Shown piece by piece: positions 1 to 7,855 of a stretch of DNA of 64,000 nt. The notes under the pieces were generated by a model, which made no database searches, was not told where the DNA came from, and worked only from the letters and a program-made list of their open reading frames with translations. This stretch comes from Flavobacterium sp. Lineage in GTDB: Bacteria; Bacteroidota; Bacteroidia; Flavobacteriales; Flavobacteriaceae. Within the stretch, counting starts at the first letter, position 1. Each line of letters opens with the position of its first letter. A program made the translations under genes and the position numbers. The stretch lies in assembly GCF_039595935.1 (NCBI RefSeq), contig NZ_JBCNKR010000006.1, forward strand, positions 2,824,001 through 2,888,000. Direction: 5' to 3'.

Positions 1-1
1 A

Positions 2-655
2 TATGTTCCGTTGATTGTGGCTTTGGCAATTATTGCGGTTTCAAAAGAATTAAGCGGTTTCAGAGTTGGAATCGTGGGATTAGATTACATCTGTGATTTG
101 TTTTTCAGCAATCAGTTTAATGTTTATTTCCCGGTTTTTCCATGGAGTGCTTTCATTTTAATTGGAATGTTTTTAGGCAGATGGTATAAAGAACTAAACG
201 AAAATCAGGAAGTATTTTTTAAGAAAATGCTGTTGGTAGGTTTAGGTTTTATGGCCGTTGGCGGAATTTTAAACTTTTCAAATCCAGAATATCATTTTGG
301 AGATTATTACCATTTAGGACCTGGCGGAAGTATTTTACTCCTTGGCGTAAATCTTGTTTTCTATTGGTTTATAAACCTTGTAGTAAATCTGTTTAAAGAG
401 AATAATAAAGTATTCAAGTTGTTGATTTTCTGTAGTAAACATGTAACAAGTTTATATGTAATTCAATGGGTTTTAATTAACTGGGGAATGTATGTTTTAG
501 GTTTCTGGCAGCACGATCAATGGTTTGTTTTATGCTTATTCCCAGTTGTAATTTCATTAAGTATCTGCGTTCAGCTTGTTTATAATGTAATCAAAGTATT
601 GTTGAAAGCTAAATGGAGCAGTAGAAATGTTATGGCTCAAACGGTTAAGAATTAA
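2..655 (+). CDS. Membrane acyltransferase, C-terminal part (5' end outside window)
   Basis: The frame is open to the left edge, so the first codon here is internal and the true start lies outside. The visible part of about 218 residues is a polytopic membrane protein with some five or six hydrophobic helices. The stretch FPVFPWSAFILIGMFLGRWY resembles the Phe-Pro-rich loop of the DUF1624/heparan-alpha-glucosaminide N-acetyltransferase and acyltransferase-3 type families, which move acyl groups across or at the inner membrane. It lies 128 bases upstream of the siderophore genes on the same strand, but a palindrome separates them, so a shared operon is uncertain. The general class is moderately sure; the substrate is unknown. 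Confidence 0.6.
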   Translation, partial: YVPLIVALAIIAVSKELSGFRVGIVGLDYICDLFFSNQFNVYFPVFPWSAFILIGMFLGRWYKELNENQEVFFKKMLLVGLGFMAVGGILNFSNPEYHFGDYYHLGPGGSILLLGVNLVFYWFINLVVNLFKENNKVFKLLIFCSKHVTSLYVIQWVLINWGMYVLGFWQHDQWFVLCLFPVVISLSICVQLVYNVIKVLLKAKWSSRNVMAQTVKN

Positions 656-692
656 AAATTAAAGATTAAAAATTATATCCGTGCGATTAGAT

Positions 693-717
693 CTGACAGG
701 TTTTTAAAACCTGTCAG
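693..717. repeat. 25-base palindrome (12-bp arms) between acyltransferase and siderophore genes
   Basis: The arms starting CTGACAGGTTTT and ending AAAACCTGTCAG are perfectly complementary around one central T. There is no clear T-tract after it, so it is either a weak terminator or a copy of a dispersed palindromic repeat. I infer the latter from its GC-rich tips in an otherwise very AT-rich spacer. Confidence 0.6.
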
Positions 718-783
718 GTCTTGATCAAGGAACAGAATAATTAAAAATCTAAACTCTACAATCTAAAATTTAAAATTTAAAAA

Positions 784-3171
784 ATGTCTACCTATAAACC
801 TATATACAGCACCACAATTCCAAATTTTGGGACTATAGATTTTCGTCCGCTGCAATTGCCTGTTGATGCTGCCATAATTCATGATTGGGTTAATCGCGAT
901 TATGCACAATATTGGGGCATGCAGGGAAAAAATCTCGAAGAAGTCCGTTTAGAATATGAAAAAATAACCAAAGATTCTGATGTATTTATCGGATTGGTAA
1001 ATGGCGAAGTTTCCTTTTTATTAGAACGTTACAATCCAAAACAAGATATTATCGGTAGCTATTATAAAGTTCAGGATTACGACTGCGGAATACATATAAT
1101 TGTTGCGCCGCCAGCAAAACCTGTACATCAGTTTACGTTGCATATTTTTTCGAGTATCATGAAATTTATTTTCAGAGATCTTACCATCGAAAGAATTCTT
1201 GTTGAGCCGGACATTCGTAACAAAAAAATGTTCGATATCTGCCATCGCGTAGGTTTTGAAGATGGTGATGTCGTCAATTTACCGCACAAAACGGCACTAT
1301 TAGCCTTTTGTATGCGCGAACAATTCATTAAAAAAATAGATTCATTCAACCTCAATTTTACCGAAATGAATACCGAAAATCAATTAGAATTTCCAGAAAA
1401 AGCCATAACGCATATTCAGCCCGAAGTTTGGGAAAAAGCCAATCGTTTATTGGTTAAAAAAGCAATTTGTGAGTTTTCGCATGAACTTTTAATACAGCCA
1501 AAATTAGAATCAGATAATCAATATTCATTAGTTTCCGACGATCAATCTGTAAAGTATACTTTTAAAGGAGAATTATTGGCGATGAATCATTTGAATATTG
1601 AAGTTAATTCGATTTCAAAATATAAAAATGAAAAACTAATACCTTTAGATGCAGTTGATTTTATTCAGGAATTCAAAACCAGTTTAGGCATTTCAGAACA
1701 ACTGTTTCCGTCTTATATAGAAGAAATTATCAGCACACTTTACGGAAGCTGTTATAAATTATTAAAAGAAAATTCGACTTCAAAATCATTGGCCAATTCT
1801 GATTTTCAGACAATTGAACAAGCCATGATGGAAGGTCATCCGGGCTTTGTAGCCAATAATGGAAGAATTGGCTACAACAGCATGGATTACAAAGCGTACG
1901 CACCTGAAGCCGGAAATCCGTTTAAAATTTTATGGCTGGCAGGACACCGCGACAGAACGGTTTATGCCGGAACTCAAAAAATGGATTATGATACTCTAAT
2001 TCAGCAGGAATTAGGAACGGAAACCATTGCAAAATTCAATTCCGTGATTTCAGAAAAAGGACAAAATCCAAACGATTATTTCTTTATTCCCGTACATCCA
2101 TGGCAATGGTTTAACAAACTGGCTAATTTATTTTCGCCTGAAATCGCCAAACAAAAACTGATTTGTGTAGGTTACGGACCAGATTTATATCAGGCTCAGC
2201 AATCGATTAGAACTTTATTCAACTTAAGTAATCCTAAAAAATTATATACCAAAACATCACTTTCAATCCTAAATATGGGCTTTATGCGCGGTTTACCGGT
2301 TTATTATTTAGGAACAGCGCCAGAAATGGCAGAATGGCTGGATCAATTATTAAGCGGTGATGAATACCTGCAAAAAGTAGGTTTCGGAATGCTGGGCGAA
2401 GTTGCTTCTGTGAGTTATATTAATCCGTATTTTGAAAGCTTTGGAAAACACAATCCGTACAACAAAATGATTGCTTCTTTATGGAGAGAAAGTCCGGTTG
2501 CAAAACTCAAAAACGAGGAGCAATTGATGACAATGGCAGCATTTTTACACTTGGATAAAGATGGAAATTCGCTGTTATCTGAAATTATAAAAGCATCTTC
2601 GTTGTCAATAGATAATTGGCTTACAGAATATTTTAAAGTGTATTTGAGTCCGTTATTGCATTGTTTTTATCAATACGATTTGGTTTTTATGCCACACGGC
2701 GAAAATCTTATTTTAGGCTTAGAAAATCACGTTCCGGTGCGTTCTTTCCTGAAAGATATTACCGAAGAAGCCGTGATTCTAAATCCGGATGTTGAAATCC
2801 CTAAAAACATTGACAGAATTTATGCTGAAGTTCCGGAAGACGTAAAATTACTTTCTATTTTCATTGACGTTTTTGATGGATTTTTCCGTTTCATGTCGGC
2901 AATTTTAGTTTCGAGTGATAATTATTCAGAAGATCGTTTTTGGGAATTAGTGGCAGAATGTATCTCTGATTATCAGGAACAAAACCCGCATTTGGAAGCT
3001 AAATTCGAGAAATACGATTTGTTTGCCAATGAATTTCAGCTTTCGTGCCTGAACCGTTTACAATTGAATAATAACAAAACGATGATCGATCTTGATGATC
3101 CTGTGGCGTTATTACAATTTCAGGGAAAACTGCAAAACCCAATCGCTCCGTATAAAAAAGTAACAGCTTAA
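784..3171 (+). CDS. Bifunctional siderophore enzyme: GNAT acyltransferase fused to IucA/IucC-type NIS synthetase
   Basis: This 795-residue protein joins two enzymes. Residues about 10-185 form an IucB/RimJ-like acyltransferase (Acetyltransf_8 type; HDWVNRDYAQYW, then a VEPDIRNKK stretch near the acyl-CoA site). Residues about 205-795 form an NRPS-independent siderophore synthetase: EGHPGFVANNGRIGY, HPWQW, QQSIRTLFN, a NMGFMRGL segment, RESP and MPHGEN are the conserved nucleotide- and carboxylate-binding motifs. The family acylates a hydroxylated amine, then condenses carboxylates with it using ATP. The same order is known in BibC, the bisucaberin multi-enzyme. A dihydroxamate product is an inference; hydroxylase and decarboxylase genes would have to lie outside the window. 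The next gene starts 10 bases downstream. Confidence 0.88.
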   Translation: MSTYKPIYSTTIPNFGTIDFRPLQLPVDAAIIHDWVNRDYAQYWGMQGKNLEEVRLEYEKITKDSDVFIGLVNGEVSFLLERYNPKQDIIGSYYKVQDYDCGIHIIVAPPAKPVHQFTLHIFSSIMKFIFRDLTIERILVEPDIRNKKMFDICHRVGFEDGDVVNLPHKTALLAFCMREQFIKKIDSFNLNFTEMNTENQLEFPEKAITHIQPEVWEKANRLLVKKAICEFSHELLIQPKLESDNQYSLVSDDQSVKYTFKGELLAMNHLNIEVNSISKYKNEKLIPLDAVDFIQEFKTSLGISEQLFPSYIEEIISTLYGSCYKLLKENSTSKSLANSDFQTIEQAMMEGHPGFVANNGRIGYNSMDYKAYAPEAGNPFKILWLAGHRDRTVYAGTQKMDYDTLIQQELGTETIAKFNSVISEKGQNPNDYFFIPVHPWQWFNKLANLFSPEIAKQKLICVGYGPDLYQAQQSIRTLFNLSNPKKLYTKTSLSILNMGFMRGLPVYYLGTAPEMAEWLDQLLSGDEYLQKVGFGMLGEVASVSYINPYFESFGKHNPYNKMIASLWRESPVAKLKNEEQLMTMAAFLHLDKDGNSLLSEIIKASSLSIDNWLTEYFKVYLSPLLHCFYQYDLVFMPHGENLILGLENHVPVRSFLKDITEEAVILNPDVEIPKNIDRIYAEVPEDVKLLSIFIDVFDGFFRFMSAILVSSDNYSEDRFWELVAECISDYQEQNPHLEAKFEKYDLFANEFQLSCLNRLQLNNNKTMIDLDDPVALLQFQGKLQNPIAPYKKVTA

Positions 3172-3181
3172 TTCCTTAAAG

Positions 3182-3778
3182 ATGAATAGTATAATAACTC
3201 ATCCTGAAAATGATATCGCAGCAGATATTGTTTTTTTAAAAACGATTCCCGGTTTAGGGGTTTTTGAGCTGCGTCCGCTTGATATGGAATTAGATATTCC
3301 GATAATTCACAATTGGGTAAATCGCGATTACGCCGTTTATTGGGAAATGAATGGATTTTCTGTAGAAGAAGTAAAAAATACCTACTATAATATTCAGGAA
3401 AAAGCGCAGGTTTATATTGGAAAATTCAATAACAACGTAGCTTTTTTACTGGAATGTTATGATCCTAAAGACGATATTGTGGGCAAATATTATGAATCGC
3501 AAAAAGGCGATAAAGGCATGCACATACTGGTTGCGCCGTCAGAAAAACCAATTCCGAATTTTACCTGGAATATTTTTACGGTAATTCTGGATTTTATCTT
3601 TAGCGATGCCAAAAACCAGCGTATTGTAGTAGAACCAGATGCTAGAAATCATAAAATTCATTTGTTGAATAAAAGAGCCGGATTTGTTTTTCAGCGTGTT
3701 CTTGATTTGCCGCACAAACAGGCGCATCTGGAATTTTGCACGCGCGAAGATTATTACAAGGCATTACAATTGGCTTAA
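3182..3778 (+). CDS. GNAT siderophore acyltransferase (IucB-like)
   Basis: The 198-residue protein aligns over nearly its full length with the N-terminal domain of the preceding fusion: FELRPLDMELDIPIIHNWVN corresponds to IDFRPLQLPVDAAIIHDWVN, and VVEPDARNHKIH to VEPDIRNKKMF. It is therefore an Acetyltransf_8-type enzyme expected to acylate an N-hydroxylated diamine or amino acid with acyl-CoA. Spacing of 10 bases on each side places it in one operon with the two synthetases. The ATG at 3182 is favoured because the upstream gene ends only just before it. Having both a fused and a free copy is unusual and may mean two different acyl groups or amines are used. Confidence 0.85.
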   Translation: MNSIITHPENDIAADIVFLKTIPGLGVFELRPLDMELDIPIIHNWVNRDYAVYWEMNGFSVEEVKNTYYNIQEKAQVYIGKFNNNVAFLLECYDPKDDIVGKYYESQKGDKGMHILVAPSEKPIPNFTWNIFTVILDFIFSDAKNQRIVVEPDARNHKIHLLNKRAGFVFQRVLDLPHKQAHLEFCTREDYYKALQLA

Positions 3779-3788
3779 TTAATATAAA

Positions 3789-5582
3789 ATGAAAACACCA
3801 ACCCAAAATATACAGCATTTAACAAAAGAGAATTGGGATAAAGCAAATGCCATTTTACTGAGAAAAACGCTAAGCGAATTTGCTCATGAATTATTAATTA
3901 TTCCGATAAAAAACGATTCAGGTTCATACCATATTTTTTCTCCTGATAAAAAAGTTGAATATACTTTTGATGCCGAAATTTTAGCTCTAAATCATTGGTC
4001 TATCCCGATAAATTCTATTCAAAAAACAATTGAAGGAAAGAATTCGCCTTTGCGTTTATTAGAATTTATTATTGAATTTAAAGATGTTTTAGGAATCAGC
4101 GAAAGTTTACTGCCAACTTATTTAGAAGAAATGACAAGTACGTTATACAGTACGGCATATAAAATCGCAAACGAAAAATATGCATCAAAAGATTTACTGG
4201 AATTAGATTATCAAAAAATCGAACATGCTATGACCGAAGGACATCCGTGTTTTGTGGCGAACTCGGGTAAAAATGGTTTTAATATTGATGATTTTGCGAC
4301 GTTTTCTCCAGAAGCCAATTCGCCTGTAAAATTGTTATGGATTGCCGGACATAGGAGCAAAGCCACTTTTACAGCCATTGAAACTTTAGATTATCAAAAA
4401 GTATTGCATCAGGAATTATCTTCAGAGAATATTAAATCGTTCGAAAATGTATTAAAATCTCAAGGTTTAAATATCGACGATTATTATTTCTTTCCTGTGC
4501 ATCCGTGGCAGTGGTTTAATAAACTGGCTTTGATTTTTGCGCCTGATATTGCCGAAAATCATTTGGTTTGTCTGGGTTATGGTGATGATGAATATTCAGC
4601 ACAGCAATCGATTCGTACTTTTTTTAATACCTCATCACCAGAGAAATTTTATGCTAAAACAGCGCTTTCTGTAATCAATATGGGATTCATGCGCGGACTT
4701 TCGCCGTATTATATGGAAAGTACGCCTGCCATTACAGAATGGGTTGCAGATTTAGTCGAAAATGATTCGTATTTACAGCAAAAAGGGTTTACTCTTTTAG
4801 GCGAAGTCGCAACAGTTGGCTATCGCAATTTCTTGTACGAACCTTTGGGAAGAAGTATTCCGCACAATAAAATGTTAGCCACTTTATGGCGCGAAAGCCC
4901 AATTCCTAAATTATCGAAAGGACAGCACATTATGACAATGGCTGCTTTATTGCACGTAGATCAATCAGGAAATGCTTTTGTATCAGAATTAATTCAGAAA
5001 TCTGGAATTAGCGCAAAAGAATGGATTCGCCGTTATTTAGACGCTTATCTTTCACCATTATTACATTGTTTTTATCAACACGAAATGGTTTTTATGCCGC
5101 ATGGTGAAAACCTGATTTTGGTTTTAGAAAATTATATTCCGGTAAAAGCCATCATGAAAGATATTACAGAAGAAGTGATGGTTTTTAATGCAGAAATTCC
5201 GTTGCCGGAAAAAGTAAAACGTATTTATATCGATATGAAAGAACCGTTGAGAATTCTTTGCATTTTTAATGATGTTTTTCAGTTTTATTTCCGTTTTCTT
5301 TCTGCCATTTTATCTGAAACTAAAACACTTTCTGAAGAAGATTTTTGGTCTGCCGTTGCCGATTGTATTCACGAATATCAATCAGCGCATCCGCATTTGC
5401 AGGAACAATTTAAAAAATACAATTTGTTTGTTTCAGAATTTGATTCGTGTTGTCTGAACCGTTTGCAATTGCGAAACAATAAACAAATGTTAGATTTAGC
5501 AGATCCTATTGAAAGCCTTCAGTTTGTGGGGAAATTAAAGAACCCTGTAGCTGTTTTTAGTCAGCAAACAATAGCTATTTAA
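3789..5582 (+). CDS. IucA/IucC family NRPS-independent siderophore synthetase
   Basis: A 597-residue stand-alone synthetase, the usual family length. It carries the same motif series as the fused copy: TEGHPCFVANSGKNGF, HPWQWFNK, AQQSIRTFFN, NMGFMRGL, RESP and MPHGEN, and ends with the conserved CCLNRLQLRNN region. The reaction is ATP-dependent amide formation between a carboxylate and a hydroxamate amine. It is the last of three closely spaced genes (784-5582). Two synthetases in one pathway usually act successively, for example coupling then oligomerising or cyclising; which does which cannot be read here. Confidence 0.88.
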   Translation: MKTPTQNIQHLTKENWDKANAILLRKTLSEFAHELLIIPIKNDSGSYHIFSPDKKVEYTFDAEILALNHWSIPINSIQKTIEGKNSPLRLLEFIIEFKDVLGISESLLPTYLEEMTSTLYSTAYKIANEKYASKDLLELDYQKIEHAMTEGHPCFVANSGKNGFNIDDFATFSPEANSPVKLLWIAGHRSKATFTAIETLDYQKVLHQELSSENIKSFENVLKSQGLNIDDYYFFPVHPWQWFNKLALIFAPDIAENHLVCLGYGDDEYSAQQSIRTFFNTSSPEKFYAKTALSVINMGFMRGLSPYYMESTPAITEWVADLVENDSYLQQKGFTLLGEVATVGYRNFLYEPLGRSIPHNKMLATLWRESPIPKLSKGQHIMTMAALLHVDQSGNAFVSELIQKSGISAKEWIRRYLDAYLSPLLHCFYQHEMVFMPHGENLILVLENYIPVKAIMKDITEEVMVFNAEIPLPEKVKRIYIDMKEPLRILCIFNDVFQFYFRFLSAILSETKTLSEEDFWSAVADCIHEYQSAHPHLQEQFKKYNLFVSEFDSCCLNRLQLRNNKQMLDLADPIESLQFVGKLKNPVAVFSQQTIAI

Positions 5583-5611
5583 TAATTATTAATTGCAAAG
5601 GCTACGTTTTT

Positions 5612-5713
5612 TTGTCATTTCGACGAAGGAGAAATCTGCGCAAGTAACTCCGCAATGATAGTCCAATCTTTGTAGAGCTTCTTGCGCAGATTTCTCCTTC
5701 GTCGAAATGACAA
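5612..5713. repeat. Inverted repeat, 33-bp perfect arms, 36-base loop
   Basis: The left arm (5612-5644, containing TGTCATTTCGACGAAGGAG) and right arm (5681-5713, containing CTCCTTCGTCGAAATGACA) are exact reverse complements. The arms are far longer and more GC-rich than a terminator needs and lack a T-tract. It looks like a dispersed intergenic repeat of the kind seen in Flavobacteriaceae, and may also insulate the siderophore operon from the exporter gene. Confidence 0.8.
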
Positions 5714-5768
5714 GATTATGCAAAAAAACTTTGCGCTGTAACGCCTTTGTAACAACTAAAATAAATCT

Positions 5769-7157
5769 ATGTTCAAACGTTTAAATAAAATAATGCAATA
5801 CGCAGAATCATTTGATTTTACAAAAGGAAGCATCAGAAAAGGAATTCTGATTCTTTCGATTCCGATGGTTTTAGAAATGGCGATGGAATCTGTTTTTGCT
5901 TTGGTCGATTTGTATTTTGTCGGACATTTAAAAGAAAGCAATTATGCGATTCAGGTTGTTGGCTTAACTGAATCCGTTTTTGCAATTATTTATTCGATTG
6001 CCATCGGAATTAGTATTGCAACAACGGCAATTGTTGCGAGGCGTATTGGCGAAAAAGAAACCCAACAAGCGGCAGAATCAGGCGTACAAGCCATTATAAT
6101 TGCAATAGCTATAAATGTATTAATCAGTTTAGGAGGATTTATTTTTGCCAAAGAAATTCTGATGTTAATGGGCGCTTCGGAATCTTCGGTCGTTTACGGT
6201 GTAAATTATACCAGAATTATGATGGCAGGAAGTGTTTTCGTAATGTTGATTTTCCTGATTAACGGAATTTTCAGAGGAGCCGGAAATGCCATTATTGCGA
6301 TGAAAAGTTTATGGATTGCGAATATTTCGAATATTATTTTATGTCCAATTTTGATAAACGGATTTTGGTTTGTTCCTGCGATGGGCATTACGGGCGCTGC
6401 GGTTGCAACCACTATCGGGAGAGGAATTGGCGTTTTGTATCAATGTTATTTTCTTTTTTACGGACAGGGAGTTTTAAAAATCAAATGGAATTATTTTTTG
6501 CCTCAATTTAAATTAATTCAAAGCATCCTGAAATTAGCTGCTCCGGGTGTTTTGCAATATGTAATTGCTTCCTGCAGCTGGATTTTTCTTGCGAATCTGG
6601 TTGCGGTTACGGGTGGTGATTATGCATCATCAGGCTATCAGACGGCTATTAGAATTATGATGTTTTTTATTCTTCCGGCTTGGGGACTTAGTAATGCTGC
6701 TGCTACTTTGGTTGGGCAGAATCTGGGTGCCAATGAAATCGAAAGGGCAGAAGAGGCTGTTTATAAAACGGCCAAATACAATATGATTTTTATGGGAATT
6801 ATTATGTTGTTCTGTCTTTTTAGTACACACTATATGATTTCGTTTTTCACAAATGATCCCACCATTATTAAAATTGCTATAAATGCGCTGCAAATTATGA
6901 GTGTTGGTTTTATATTTTACGGTCTCGGAATGGTTTTAAACAATACTTTTAATGGAGCAGGAGATACCTGGACACCAACATGGATTAATATTCTGGGCTT
7001 TTGGGTTTTTCAGGTTCCGGTTGCTTATTTTTTGGTTTATTATCACGAAATGGGACCAACAGGCGTTTTTATCGTTATTCCCGCTGCGGAAACGTTAATC
7101 ACGATTTTGAGTGTAATTGTTTATAGAAGAGGTAGATGGAAAAGGGTTTTGGTTTAA
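5769..7157 (+). CDS. MATE family efflux transporter
   Basis: A 462-residue protein with about 12 membrane helices in two similar halves. The N-terminal half begins IRKGILILSIPMVLEMAMES, and the second half (from about residue 235) begins LIQSILKLAAPGVLQYVIAS, as in NorM/DinF-like cation-coupled exporters. It is on the same strand as the siderophore synthetase genes, separated by 186 bases with a long inverted repeat. MATE proteins are often the exporter of a neighbouring siderophore pathway, so siderophore export is plausible; drug export is the alternative. The ATG at 5769 leaves a short charged N-terminus before helix 1; an ATG ten codons further in is also possible. Confidence 0.85.
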   Translation: MFKRLNKIMQYAESFDFTKGSIRKGILILSIPMVLEMAMESVFALVDLYFVGHLKESNYAIQVVGLTESVFAIIYSIAIGISIATTAIVARRIGEKETQQAAESGVQAIIIAIAINVLISLGGFIFAKEILMLMGASESSVVYGVNYTRIMMAGSVFVMLIFLINGIFRGAGNAIIAMKSLWIANISNIILCPILINGFWFVPAMGITGAAVATTIGRGIGVLYQCYFLFYGQGVLKIKWNYFLPQFKLIQSILKLAAPGVLQYVIASCSWIFLANLVAVTGGDYASSGYQTAIRIMMFFILPAWGLSNAAATLVGQNLGANEIERAEEAVYKTAKYNMIFMGIIMLFCLFSTHYMISFFTNDPTIIKIAINALQIMSVGFIFYGLGMVLNNTFNGAGDTWTPTWINILGFWVFQVPVAYFLVYYHEMGPTGVFIVIPAAETLITILSVIVYRRGRWKRVLV

Positions 7158-7167
7158 GAAATTTGAA

Positions 7168-7650
7168 TTATTTCTTTTTATTCTCCAACTGCACCGTGAA
7201 TTTACCATAAAAAGGATTATCTGCCATTTGAGAATGTCCTATTACTAAAATATAATTTCCTTTCTGTTCGAGATTTGTACTCAAATCCATTCCAAAAGGT
7301 CCGTCTGAACTTTTATCAGGAAAAATAATTTGATTAAAGCGGATATTTCCTTTTCCTCCGGCTGGGATAATCTTTCCATTCAATTCACCTAAATCTTCAT
7401 TTTTGAATTTTACATATACTCTTGAATTAAGCGAATCTATTGTACCTTCAGCTACATAAAAACCTTTTTCATTTTTGAAATTCATGAAAATAGTATCGCT
7501 TATTTGTTTGTTCTCTTGTTTGGGTTCATTTACAACAACTGAATCTTTCGCAGCAATTGAATCTGAACTAGAAACAGAATCGTTTTTAGTTTGCTTTTGT
7601 TGACATGAAAATAAAAGAACTGATAGTAAGAGTAAAGAGATATTTTTCAT
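7168..7650 (-). CDS. Small lipoprotein, function unknown
   Basis: 160 residues. The N-terminus MKNISLLLLSVLLFSCQQKQ is a lipoprotein signal peptide with the acylated Cys at residue 16. It is followed by a Ser/Asp/Lys-rich linker, typical of surface or periplasmic lipoproteins in this phylum. The mature part (residues about 55-155) contains GNYILVIGHSQMADNPFYGK and looks like one beta-sandwich domain; I do not recognise the family. It is convergent with the MATE gene, whose stop is 10 bases away, and is preceded by its own spacer, so it is probably monocistronic. Confidence 0.7.
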   Translation of the reverse strand: MKNISLLLLSVLLFSCQQKQTKNDSVSSSDSIAAKDSVVVNEPKQENKQISDTIFMNFKNEKGFYVAEGTIDSLNSRVYVKFKNEDLGELNGKIIPAGGKGNIRFNQIIFPDKSSDGPFGMDLSTNLEQKGNYILVIGHSQMADNPFYGKFTVQLENKKK

Positions 7651-7790
7651 GGTTTGTCTTTTTAATAATTTACCTCAAATTTAGTTTTATTTAAAACATG
7701 AGTGTTATATAATAGTGTTTGAAATTTGTAGAATATGGATATGAATTCATTTTTATTTTAGGATGCTTAGTCTCTCTATTTCCCATAAAA

Positions 7791-7822
7791 AAAAACGAGT
7801 TAGTGTTATCTAACTCGTTTTT
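7791..7822 (-). terminator. Rho-independent terminator of the SusC/SusD operon
   Basis: A 12-bp perfect stem (AAAAACGAGTTA / TAACTCGTTTTT) with an 8-base loop lies 34 bases beyond the susD stop. Read on the minus strand the stem is followed by a T-run, as expected for an intrinsic terminator. Its plus-strand reading also ends in T-rich sequence. Confidence 0.8.
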
Positions 7823-7855
7823 GTTTTTATAATTCGTTAAAATTCCGAAATTCAA

